Assembly (NCBI GenBank): GCA_028023455.1
Contig: JAQFVV010000020.1
Coordinates: 7,111,092-7,175,091 of the forward strand
From: Epiperipatus broadwayi
Taxonomy: Eukaryota > Onychophora > Udeonychophora > Euonychophora > Peripatidae
Length of the DNA: 64,000 nucleotides
Direction: 5' to 3'
Shown in pieces: positions 23,710 to 34,467 of the stretch. The notes under the pieces were generated by a model. The model was not told the origin of the DNA and did no database searches. It worked only from the letters and a program-made list of their open reading frames with translations. Every line of letters begins with the position of its first letter. Position 1 is the first letter of the stretch. Made by a program: the position numbers and the translations under genes.

Positions 23710-24600
23710 TGTCCTTATATCGGTATGAGCTGCACCTATTACTATGTTTAAAATAATGGTGATTGATCCACCTCAAGAACAACCGAAAAATATGATTGAA
23801 ACGGAGTAAAACAATTAAAATTGGTGAATCCCAGCCAAACGATTGGTGAAAATTACTTTAAAATTAATAATTAAAGGTCTCAATAAGGGACAAGTAAATA
23901 ATTAGAAAACAGTTACGTCTGCCCCAGCATTTAAAGAAAATAAACTTACAAACAAATTCTGAGTACATGCTCTGATAAATTTAAAGCACACATAATAAAT
24001 ACAAACAGAAATTTATCGGAGAGTGCACATGAGTACGAAATATTAAAAGTTTAAATACTCTAGCAGAACGAAAGTATTGCTCACCTGTAATTTAAAGAGG
24101 GATATATTTTATCTTCCTGCTGACAACTTATAAAATTACAAAAAAAAAACAATTCTAATTTCTGCCTTCAGAGATATAAGAAACAAAATCCCCACCTGTG
24201 GAAAATTAGACAATAAAGTCGTCAGCCAAAAGATTTTGGAGGTTTAGCAATAGGGCAAACATAGAGTTTAAAATTAATTATTGAATATTAACATAATTAC
24301 TGGTAAGCATTTAAAAGGCATGACTGCCAAAACATTTATAAAAATACATAAAAATAGAAAACTCACTCGTCACTCTCCAATAAACAACAATTGAAAGCAA
24401 CTTGGAATCTTAAAACTAAGATCCCAAGACACACTACAAAATATTAGAAAACACAGCAAATATTAAATATGAGGCTATATAAATTACTTAAGCTTATGAA
24501 TACATATTTATGATTAGACTGAGCGGAGATTTAATGAGAATTAATTTACCCTGGGAAGAATAAAAGCAAATAGTTACCTTTTGGTAAAACACAGTTCGCG
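23710..24600. other. Unique DNA with several splice-site-like signals on the minus strand
   Basis: No ORF. On the minus strand there are consensus-like donors (CAG|GTGAGC near 24.09 kb, GA|GTGAGT near 24.37 kb) and a strong acceptor-like tract TTTTATTCTTCCCAG near 24.57 kb. They lie downstream of the promoter described at 24.90-24.93 kb. The match is suggestive, but short motifs recur by chance. Confidence 0.3.
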
Positions 24601-24614
24601 TAGAATGCGCACTT

Positions 24615-24785
24615 TTACTTAAGTTCATTTTCAGGTTCTTCAACCATGGCAAGGTAGATGTAACGAGGTTCTGGCTTCTTGTAGGTGTTTAAGGCATTAC
24701 TGGAGCAAATTTGGAAGTCAGGGATCCATCTTTTGTTGAGTTAGCAAGCCATTCGGGTGATGGTAACACGTATAGAATTTTTCAT
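24615..24785 (-). pseudogene. Small candidate gene, 56 codons with one internal stop
   Basis: The minus-strand frame opens MKNSIRVTITRMAC (ATG at 24785-24783, A at -3). It meets a TAA at codon 15 (24743-24741) and continues in the same frame LNKRWIPDFQICSSNALN, then TYKKPEPRYIYLAMVEEPEN, ELK and TAA at 24617-24615. The post-stop part has a convincing coding mix (W, P, Y, C, E) in otherwise A+T-rich DNA. ATG at the MVEEPE position has a strong context (GCCATGG), and AA|GTAAAA at the end could be a splice donor. About 118 nt of leader separate it from the TATA/Inr promoter. No family is recognised. It may be a first exon, a pseudogene, or the leader of a retroelement. Confidence 0.35.
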
Positions 24786-24899
24786 CTTGTTGCAAGCAAA
24801 AGGATTTAAATAACAGCAAAATTTCCTTTAAGAATTTAAATGTCCGTTGAGATAAACTTTCACTTGAGGAACAGCTTGTCTAGTGACGAATAATGAATT

Positions 24900-24932
24900 A
24901 ACTGACCCTCCAAATTTTCGGGGCTATTTATA
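24900..24932 (-). promoter_or_regulatory. TATA + Initiator core promoter
   Basis: Minus strand TATAAATAG (24932-24924) with the initiator TCAGTT (24905-24900), whose A at 24903 lies 29 nt downstream of the first T of the TATA box. This is the textbook spacing for RNA polymerase II. It points towards the small candidate gene at 24615-24785. It could alternatively be an LTR-type promoter, but no flanking long direct repeat was found. Confidence 0.5.
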
Positions 24933-25352
24933 TGTTGCTCCATTTCCTGTGAAACACTTTCCTTGTTGTCCAATTTCTACGCCTTAAGCAGTGCAAATAT
25001 TAATCTCCCACTCAATCTAATCTAGGAATTCTACCCAGGGATTATTGAAATGAAAACAATTACATAAAAATCAAATCTCCACTCTTTAAAATAAAAGCCA
25101 CAGGAATGTAATTAGCTAGGTTGCTTGTTTTTTTAATTAATTGATTTAAAGTAAAAACAAGCGGTATAAGAAAACTAAAATAAATCGATAAACATTAAAA
25201 TGATATAAACACATTTTACATATAAACGCTTGTGTATTTTGATACACGTATTCTTTTTTAAATAATAATAAAATTTAAACATATAAAATTTAACAAAAAT
25301 TAAGTTTAGTGAAAATTAAAAACTTAATCGGATTTCAATCAGGTTCAATATA

Positions 25353-26085
25353 TATATAATAGTAATAAAACTAATTGATAAATCACATGATCTTAATAGC
25401 CTATAATTACCAATATATTATAAAGAGCAAATATTTCTAAAAAAGCTTATTTTATTATTATTATTATTATTTATTTTTTTATGACAAATGTTATAAGTAA
25501 AAGCATTCAAATCTTTATCTATGGTTGTCCCTATCCCAGACCGGTTTCAAACTATGGTTCTCTTCATTGAGGAGCTCTAAACAAGCATTTATCTAATATT
25601 TAACTATTAAGAATATCTGAAACTTTCAGACATCTAATGTTTTTAAATTCAGCTCTCCAACTGAAATGGGATTTATCATAAATAAAAAAATAATAATAAA
25701 ATAAGCTTGTTTAGAAATATTTGTTCTTTATTACATATTGGTAATTACAAGCTATATAGGTCATGTGATTTATCACTTGCTTTTATTACTATTATAATTT
25801 TGGTTATTGAAGCTTTAACTATATTAAATTGCTAAGGCTTTAATATATGGAATATCTGAATTTAGTTCAGGCCCATATAGCTATTTCAGTTAGAGAGCTG
25901 AATTTGAAGACATTAGATGTCTGAAAGTTTCAGATCTTCTTTTTAATAGTTAAGTATTAAATAAATGTTTGATTAGAATTGGTATTTTTGAATCTGATGT
26001 CCTAGCTCCTCCCTGAATCATAATAAAATAAATAAAAATAATAAAATAAGCTTATTTAGAAATATTTGCTCTTTATTATATCTCT
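25353..26085. repeat. Inverted and tandem repeat cluster (A-B-A'-B'-A')
   Basis: Block A (25353-25460) and block B (25555-25672) recur inverted as A' (25690-25795) and B' (25873-26015), followed by the start of another A' (26038-26085). So the right half is a tandem array with a period of about 350 bp and the left half is an inverted, phase-shifted copy. Within B the minus strand keeps GAAACCGGTCTGGGA and CTCCTCA but has lost three bases of CTGATGA. This is the same arrangement as the hammerhead of FB2, so the unit is probably related to the fold-back family. Confidence 0.8.
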
Positions 26086-26389
26086 ATGTGTGTGTGTTTA
26101 GAAAAAAATAAAACATAGTGAATTTATATAATTTAAATAAGAACAGTTGATATTTAAAACTATAATATTTTTTTTCTAATATACTACCAAATGAATTAAA
26201 CAAATTTAAAACTTATTCACTTTTTTATTTCCTAAAATTATTCAAATGTAAATCACATTCCTTATTATCGTTTATCAATTATGAATTGTAATTATAAATG
26301 GAGTTGTTACTAAAAAAAAGCTTACAATGAGCAAACACGTCAAGTAAATTTATATTAATTATCTTTAATACTCTGTACAGGCTTATACA

Positions 26390-26545
26390 CCCCTGATTGT
26401 ATATATGTGTGGAGATGGTAATCTGGACCAACTGATGATTTCTGGTTTAGCATGAAATATGCATATTGGTAATTATTTATCTCTTCAACAAGTGTGTCAG
26501 CAGTATGAGATGGCATGGAGAGTTGAGGAGTGTGTGAAAATCTGA
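26390..26545 (+). mobile_element. Partial FB-B element
   Basis: Matches 17.14-17.31 kb: AATCTGGACCAACTGATGAT, GTTTAGCATGAAATA, GTATGAGATGGCATGGAGAG, and the end GTTCAAACCCC corresponding to GTTCGAATCCC. The left inverted arm is missing. A 67-codon minus-strand frame here is not a gene. Confidence 0.7.
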
Positions 26546-27003
26546 GTTCAAACCCCATATATATTAATTTCTTTATAGTGTAACCAGTTGAGTTACATCA
26601 CACACACTAATATAGTGTATGTGCATATATATATATATCTAAAATAAAGTAAAAGTAGAAATAAACACAGAATAAATTTTTGTAGATATTTTTTTTATAT
26701 TTCCTAAAATAAAATAATAATAAGCAAAGGGTTAAATAACTCTGGGTTTAGGGTAAAATTTCATTATGAAATTAATATTTTAAAAAGGTCTGAATAAATA
26801 TAAATATTGCATTATTATTAATTATTACTCTGATTTTGAAATTTAAAAACACCCTGTTGTATTTTTGAAATTTTAATTAAACAAAATTTTTATCTATTAG
26901 AAATCCCCTATGTAAAAACATGTATATGTTTTCAAAGAGATTAGTGAGATAAAAATAAAAACTCTGTTTTTAATCAAGCTGCTGTTATCACCATAGATGA
27001 GTC

Positions 27004-27036
27004 TATAAAAGGGCTGATAACAAATTAACTCCAGTC
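27004..27036 (+). promoter_or_regulatory. TATA + Initiator core promoter
   Basis: TATAAAAGGG at 27004-27013 and CCAGTC at 27031-27036, whose A (27033) is 29 nt downstream of the first T of TATA. This is the expected geometry for polymerase II initiation. It is followed by half a kilobase of noticeably more G+C-rich DNA ending in a strong splice donor. Confidence 0.45.
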
Positions 27037-27542
27037 TGGGCAATGATTTTTGAAGAGAGCAGTTTGGATTGTAGTTTTTTTTGTAAGAGCTGAACAGAAC
27101 AGCTTGGCTACTAAAACTTTTTGAATAAGTGGCAGAAATTAGCTAACCAAAATGGATAGCTGCAGTTTGTTGTTAGCTGTAGTAGAAAGTTGGCAGAATA
27201 GTTACCATAAACTGAGGTAGCTGAAGGCAAGATAATAGACTGTTTTCCTTAGCAGGAGTTTGAAATTCACATGGAGAAAATGACCCACTTTTTTATGCTG
27301 AAATTCATAGCCTGAAATCTATCAAACCAAGACAGCTAATTGCCTGGAATAATCCTATATAGAGCAGAGACCAACTACAAATCAAGATTTTACATGGATT
27401 GCATACTTATACCTCATGATCACAACAAACATGGATTATATTTTTCTAATGGACCAAAAGAACCAGCTTGCTAAATAAATAATTATATAGATGCTGACTA
27501 TTTAAAGGCAGAGAAATCCAGATAAATGCATATACAGCTGTG
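27033..27542 (+). ncRNA. Candidate non-coding first exon
   Basis: From the putative start at 27033 the composition changes to CTG/CAG-rich, less A+T-biased sequence. It continues to TG|GTGAGT at 27541-27548, a near-consensus 5' splice site. No frame longer than a few tens of codons is open, so if transcribed it would be a 5' UTR exon or a long non-coding RNA. The following 27.65-27.87 kb is also relatively G+C-rich with no ORF worth calling. Support is indirect (promoter geometry, composition, donor). Confidence 0.3.
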
Positions 27543-28079
27543 GTGAGTAGAGTTATATATAAGAACTAAATTTTAAATAATTTCTTTAGTAAAATTACAT
27601 TTTGAAAGTGATGCGTAAATTTGTACTTTTTATGTCTATGGTGGGTGTATAGTTGAGTAGGGCTGTGTGGATGCAATGTGCTATGGTGCTCCGAAGTATA
27701 TCCTCAGCACTGTCTAGACCTAGATATTGAGCTCCCAGGGTAGTACAGCAGTGTATATGTAGGCCTCATGTATAGGCCTTGGTCTCATGAATAGACCTCT
27801 TCTAAAGCCCCTAAGACTCACAAGAGATGAGCAGGGCTGGCTCAGTGCCTGATATTTTTTCTGGATACTATTTCTTGTGGATGATCTGTCTAGGTACTTA
27901 GAAGGGGCAGTGCTTAAAAATGAGGTATTTTCTCACAACATCATGGGGCATTGTGTACTTAGTCCATGCTTGACTATCTACTTATCATGGCATGAAGAGC
28001 TGCACTTCACGTATTCACTTTTCCTCTCTCACCTTGCCTACTTCATCAGCATTAACTAATCAAGCAGAAAGACATTTTG

Positions 28080-29900
28080 AAATTTATATTTTCTTAATTC
28101 TATAAAACGATTTTATCTTTTGTTTATTGAAAAAAAAAAGAGACATTTTAAATCAATCAACAATCATCTGTCAAAAATTTGATAGTGCTTGTTTCAAGAA
28201 AAAGTCTATTCAGCAAAGAGAATAAAATTGCAAGAATAATCTGTAATAATTTTATTGTGATAAATACTAATGTTATGTAGATAAATTAATATATTGCACG
28301 TCTGTGCAAATTAGATATATATGCGTTTCAGTAAACCTACTATGTAAATGTATTTCTTTTAACTGAAACTTTAATTATTTATTATATTTATATATAATTT
28401 AAGATTTGATAATTATTTTGTAACAAGTCAAATAGGTTATTTCACGTACACACATGTATATGTGCGTATGTTATCAATTATAACACATATGTAAATTTTA
28501 ATCATTTTTTGTTGTTATTGAATGTCAATTGAAATTGATTAATTGTATATTATAAATCGTGCATCTGTGCGCCTATATATGTAAACCATAGTAATAACTT
28601 GGATTGTAAATTTTAATTTTGTAAATCAATGTAACAATTTAAATTTTGAATAGGGATTATGTAAATTAATGTGAAAACTTGAATTTTGTAGTAATCTTGT
28701 AAATTACAGAGGGATGACTTTATTATTGTGTATCTTTCAAAATCAGAACCCTTATAAGACCGTAATCATTTATTTATTTATTTATTTTTTGTTATTAATA
28801 AACTTATATTTAATTGTTAAAAATTGTATTCCATCATCTCTTGTTCACATACAGTAATCGAGCCCATGTTCTCTGAGCTAGATTTCAGACACGGATAAAT
28901 GGGGATATGTTTAGTGCTTTGGGCATCCAGTGATGATCAATCATTATCCTGGTTGGCGCAAAAGAGGATACTCTTTAAAGCCCACACACTATTATTTTTT
29001 ATTTTACTTCAGTCTTTATTAAAAATTTAAGTTTATAGTTGAGCAGTACAAGTGGCCCGAGCATTGATGATGATCAGCATGTTTTATTGTTCCAGCATTA
29101 TTGTTTCGATTTTTGATTCTTGTGTATTTTAGTGGATGGGCACTAAGCTGGTGCATCCAAGTTATGTTTAAATAATTGCCCAAGCTGGCAAAGGCTCAAT
29201 AGTTGACCTGGTCTAAAGAAGACCAATTTCCAGTCCAGTCACAGGGTTGACTGTTGATTTACTGTATTGATTTATTTTACTGATTTGTTTATTCCCATCA
29301 ATGATGATGGATGGTTATTTCTCTCAAGTATTTACTTGTACTTATTTTATTAAATGATAATGCTGGTGATTAATTATTATAGTTTCTCTTCTGAATTAAC
29401 TGTTTGATCTCACAATGGTCACAGAGATTTCCTAATCTCATCCTCTTATAAATATTTAATTATATATACTTTTATAGATAACTTTATAAATTTGATTTTG
29501 TATTTTGTAGTGACTTGGGGTTGATGATGATTTTTGCCATCACCCCAGGTTCACTCAATTACTTACTATCACTCAATAACCCCATCCCATTACAATAGAT
29601 TATTCTGACATGTTAATAGAATTACAATCTTCATCATCTTCAATCATTGGAATATGAAAGCTTTTCAAGTATAGACCACTTTTTACAATTTCAAAACTCT
29701 CTTATTTTATCCACCCATCTTATATATGATCTTTTTCTAGGTCTTTTACAATCACTTAGGATTTTATTAAAAATTTTCAACTGATAATCTTTTAACATCT
29801 TTTTTAATAATGTGTTCAGCTCAAACTATTTTCAGATTCTTAATTATTTCAATAGTGTTGGTGATAATTGTTAATTATGTTATTCATATATTTCACTTTT
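28080..29900. other. A+T-rich DNA, no gene seen
   Basis: Includes a TTTA microsatellite near 28.77 kb and two relatively G+C-rich unique patches (28.85-28.98 kb and 29.05-29.25 kb) with no ORF or second copy in the window. Confidence 0.5.
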
Positions 29901-29910
29901 AATTCATCTT

Positions 29911-30010
29911 TTTTTTTTTTTTCATGTGTCAAATGAGTTGACCGGGAAGCGAACCAGAGCCAGCTGCTTGGAAGGCAGCTTTGCTAACCACTAGGCCACC
30001 AACGCTTGAC
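29911..30010 (-). mobile_element. tRNA-derived SINE
   Basis: Minus-strand reading: perfect A-box consensus TGGCCTAGTGG, anticodon-arm-like GCTGC-CTTCCAA-GCAGC (a glycine-UCC-like loop), B-box GGTTCGCTTCC, then tail TTTGACACATG and poly(A) (poly(T) on the plus strand at 29.91-29.93 kb). The flanking duplication is short or eroded (CATCTT). Same family as 6.4, 32.7 and 63.8 kb. Confidence 0.85.
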
Positions 30011-30019
30011 TTGACCCAT

Positions 30020-31750
30020 CTTCGTTAATTCCAATATGTATCTTAACATAAACTACCTGTGTAGTCTGAAATATCTGTATTGCTTTTTTATTAAATGTTA
30101 GAGTCTTAGATCTATAATTAAATTCTGTAAAAGACTAAAGACTTTTCATAAAAATCTTGAATATATATGTGTATGTGCTTAAGTAGAAAAAAGGAAAAAG
30201 AATTAAGAGATTTTTTTTTATTTTTGTAAATACAGTTATTAATATTAATAAATTGCCAAAAAGTAATTTTGTCAAAATACACATTATTTTTAGTAAACAA
30301 AGTAATTTATTTAACTGGTACATTAGCTTTCTAAAAAATAATTACTCTAATTTTAAAAAAATCCAAAAAAAAAAAAATGTTTATATATATGCAGTATTTA
30401 TTTTAGACTTAAATTTAACTTTAATAGTGTTTTACCATTTACTTTTAAAATTATTATCATTTGTAATTATTTTTTTAAAAAATTGTAAAAAAAGAAAATG
30501 TAAATAAAATAAAAAAAAGCAATGGAAAGCAGTTAAAATAATTGAAAAATAAATCAAGAAGGAAAAATCGATAATAAAAAGCAGACTTTAGAAACTCTTG
30601 TAAAATTGCAATTAATAAACGTTGAAAATCATCGTGCCTTTATGTTTATTTATATATACACACACAATATTAAAAAGAATATTTCTTTATATCACATTAG
30701 TAAATAGGCATAAGATAGATAAAATCCTTTAAAAAGGATAATGTATTTTTATAATACAATTAAACTGTGGGGGTTGTATTCAAAATAAAATATAGGCAGG
30801 TCTCTGTTTACATAATACTGATCAAAGTAAATTCATAGTTACATAAAAGTTATATAAATGTTTGTCTTTTCATTCATTGTAACTTTATGATACAATTAAT
30901 GTTGTAAGTATAAAAACTTTTTTATAATTAAGACATTTATTTAGTAAGTTCAGAATATAAATATACAATTAATAATCACATGCTTAGCAATTATATATAT
31001 ATAGTGTAAAAGATTAATTATTTTTTATATTATCAATTTAATCAAAAAGTCCACCATATATATATATATTTTAATTTAATGATATTGATTGTCTGCCTGA
31101 AACTTTCTTTAGGTCCAAGATAAAATGTCAGACTGCAGTTTTCTGTGACATAGGACGCAGATATCTTATAGGGTTTAGATTTATATAGGTATGAAGTTAG
31201 AAACAGCAGCAATAATTACAAGTTCAATTACAGAATTAGTGGCCCATAATGCTGCTCGTCTGACCATTTGCAGTTTGGTATTCTGTGCCTCTCTTCAGCT
31301 CTATGCTTCTTCAAAGTTTCTGACTAAGTTAATGTCATCTGAATTAATAAGAAGTAAAAATGCATCAATTTTCTAACTTATTTATATTTTTCTATTTGTT
31401 TTTTTTTTTTTAAAAAAAAACCAAACCGTTCATCATCATTACATTTCACCTGGCTATATTGTTTTAAAAAAAGACACTCCTTTAAGCAGAAAATATGCTT
31501 ACTGGTATAATTAAACCAATAGTTGCTTATTTCATTCTTTAACTCTAAGAATTTAATATTTATTCTAAATTAAAGAATGCAAACCAATGATTTTTTTCTC
31601 TCTTACTAGCAAAACAATAAAACAAGATAATTACCCAGCACAGAAGCACTTTTAATTAATGAAATATACGAATTTTAATATATAATTTTCTACTTCTTCT
31701 TTTCCTATGTATTGATTTCTATTATAACATATCATACTATTAACATCCCT
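30020..31750. other. A+T-rich DNA, no gene seen
   Basis: Frames at 30118-30507 on both strands are low-complexity. A 61-codon plus frame at 31191-31376 (KLETAAIITSSITELVAHNA and onward) has a balanced composition but no recognised motif, and is not called. Confidence 0.45.
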
Positions 31751-31760
31751 TATACACTTT

Positions 31761-32012
31761 ATCAATACTTTTATTTGTATTAAACTAACAGTTTCGACTG
31801 TCCTGCAGTCATCATCAGAGCTACAATATTCAAATATATAATTATACAATTATTACACTTATCCACATATTATTTATATTGTATATTTAATTATGTATAT
31901 CAATATGTGGATAAGTGTAATAATTGTATAATTATATATTTGAATATTGTAGCTCTGATGATGACTGCAGGACAGTTGAAACTGTTAGTTTAATACAAAT
32001 AAAAGTATTGAT
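31761..32012. repeat. Near-perfect palindrome, 110-bp arms, carrying a hammerhead-like core on both strands
   Basis: Left arm 31761-31870 and right arm 31903-32012 differ at about one position; the spacer is 32 nt. Each arm reads outward CTGATGA, TG, ACTG-cagga-CAGT stem II, T or C, GAAA, stem III ACT-GTT-AGT and T at position 17. The core strands are canonical, but the sequences where stem I should form (AGCT versus TAATAC) do not pair. Probably PLE terminal sequence duplicated head-to-head. Confidence 0.8.
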
Positions 32013-32719
32013 GAAGTATCTAAGAAGGCGCTAATGGTATAATTTGAATATATATAACCTAAACATGAAAAGAAATAAATTTGTCTTTTTTCCCCCATCA
32101 TAACGAAATATAAATATACATCCTTTCTTTGCAAGAATCTATTATAGCTTGCTTTATATATTATTATACATATATGCATTTGTTGATTAAGCAATATTAT
32201 TAGATAAAGCTATTCAAACTAAACAGTTCATCTCATATTCTGTATGTGCTTAAAAAAGCTACACACAACTTTCTAAATATGTCATACCTTTCAAAGCAAA
32301 GTTAAATAATAATTTAGTTTAGAATAATAAATAATAAAGAAAAACATATTGTAGGAAGAGTAGCAGAAACTTTAAGGAAATGAAAGAGATAGAGATTTGA
32401 TGCATTGTTTTTGTTTAGGATAATTGAAATTAACCAAACTATTTTTTTTAAAAAATGGGATAAAAACAGGAAAAAAATGAATCAAAACTGAATGTTTTTG
32501 TAGTAAGAAATAATAAATGGACAAGTTTATTGTGTAGTATATTTCAATGTCATCAAAAAAGAATTTTACTAGACAAACAGGATCTCTGGGCATATAGCCT
32601 GTATGAGATATTTCTGCCTTCATCTAAGAAGAAGAATGAATTTTATATCATATTGCATAAATTATTAATTTGCTAAAATTTTGAAAAATGGAAATTTGTT
32701 TATGGAAGGTCTTGTTTTT

Positions 32720-32817
32720 TTTCATGTGTCAAAGCATCAGCCTAGAAGCGAACCCATGAACCCAGGACAATTGCTTGTAAGGCAGCTGTGCTGACCACTC
32801 AGCCACCAATGCTTGAC
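32720..32817 (-). mobile_element. tRNA-derived SINE with 13-bp TSD
   Basis: Minus strand: GGTGGCTGAGTGGTCAGCAC (A-box region), GGGTTCGCTTC (B-box), tail TTTGACACATG and poly(A). Exact target-site duplication AGGTCTTGTTTTT at 32707-32719 and 32818-32830, showing insertion by target-primed reverse transcription. Confidence 0.9.
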
Positions 32818-32839
32818 AGGTCTTGTTTTTAATTGCACA

Positions 32840-34460
32840 TTTCTGACTATAAATATTCTTCTTTATTATAAATTAATCCAAATACTACATTCAGAATTTT
32901 TTAGTGATAACAAAAGTTTATTTTTAAGCAGTTAATAGTCTAAGTTTAATCTTTCTCTGATTCCATATTTTTAATTGTTTTATTAATATATAACTTATAA
33001 AGTGCTTCACAGCATATTAATTAACACATCTTACCATGTCTATGACCTGAGATTTGAAGCTGCACCAGAAAAACTTTGGAAAAATGTTCCAGTTACAAGT
33101 AAATTTTGCTTTTTCTTTCAGGTATCTGACCTATAGGCATTCCAGGTAACTATCTAATATTGATTAAGAAGTAGATATCTAAATTCTGTCAGGAAGAGAA
33201 TAATAATCCCAGGTTAATCTAAGTTGGTTAGATGAAGGATAATGTGAATATTGTAAAAATGAGAAATAAGATTGTAATATAGTCTCCAACATTGAAAAAG
33301 AATACTTTTATAGGTGCAGAGTCCATGATTGCATTTATTCTCTATATACATCATAGTTCTTGATTTATTTATTAGTCCTTACTTTGAAGTACAAAAAAAA
33401 AAATTTATTGCACTTCATCATGAATTTCATTGACTTTCCATGGTGGATTAATTTGACAGGAAATTTTTATATATATATAGTTTTATTAGTAAAACTTGCT
33501 CTATATTTTGATTTAAATCAATTTTTGGAACATGGTTATGCTATTCTTTTTACACATTCATTAATCAAAGTGTCAAATTTTTATTTTCACCCTATCCTTT
33601 ATTTTTTTAAATCCTCTTAACTTTGTCATATTGAGATCTTATCTTTCTTGTTTCAGAAAATTATGCAGCACGTATCAATCAACCATTATTATTCTATAAA
33701 AAAAAATGCTTTACCACTACTTGTTGATTTTTGATTTTTTTAAATAATTGTTTATAGTGTAATAATACTTACTCAACTCATAGTTAGCTTGCTAGTATAA
33801 ATTTATTATCAGCATTGTTATCTTTTACATTTATTTATTTATATAGCTGGTTATGTATGTTTATTATTTTGCTATTGTTAAAAATATTTTTCACTGAGAA
33901 TAAAAAAAGCATTGAAGAGCATAGAAGGAAATAGAATGTTAATATTTCATTTATATATGACTGAAATACAAACAAAAATAAAATAAAATTAAAGCATGTG
34001 AATGATGAATGTGGTCACAGTTAACTTAAAACTAAGGTTACTGGCCTAGTATCAGATTTATCATTTATTGATATAAAACTTTACATTATTTTGCAATATA
34101 TTAACTTGGTAATATAAAAGTGTTAAGGTAACCAATGGATATGGAGATGTTCTGAGTCTAACTCTTTTGCTGCGAAGTATCTAAGCCAGAAATTTCAAAT
34201 TAATGTAACATTACCATCAAGTATCTCCATTGGTTATTAAAGCTTACAACAAATAACTCTGAAGGAGAATAAATTAAGGGAATTCCTGCTTCTAAAAAAA
34301 AATCTTAATAAATAATATTAATCTTATATATATTATATTGTTAGAAATAATTATTAACCATATGTTGATGCACCAGTTATATAACTCAGCAGCATTTGTG
34401 CAAAATATATAATTAAACCAGAGGGTGTTACATTGGAAATTTATGGATTATTAAAGTTAA
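32840..34460. other. A+T-rich DNA, no gene seen
   Basis: An 86-codon frame at 33360-33620 is Phe/Leu/Ile/Tyr-rich reading of A+T-rich DNA. No supported features. Confidence 0.5.
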
Positions 34461-34467
34461 CATATAT

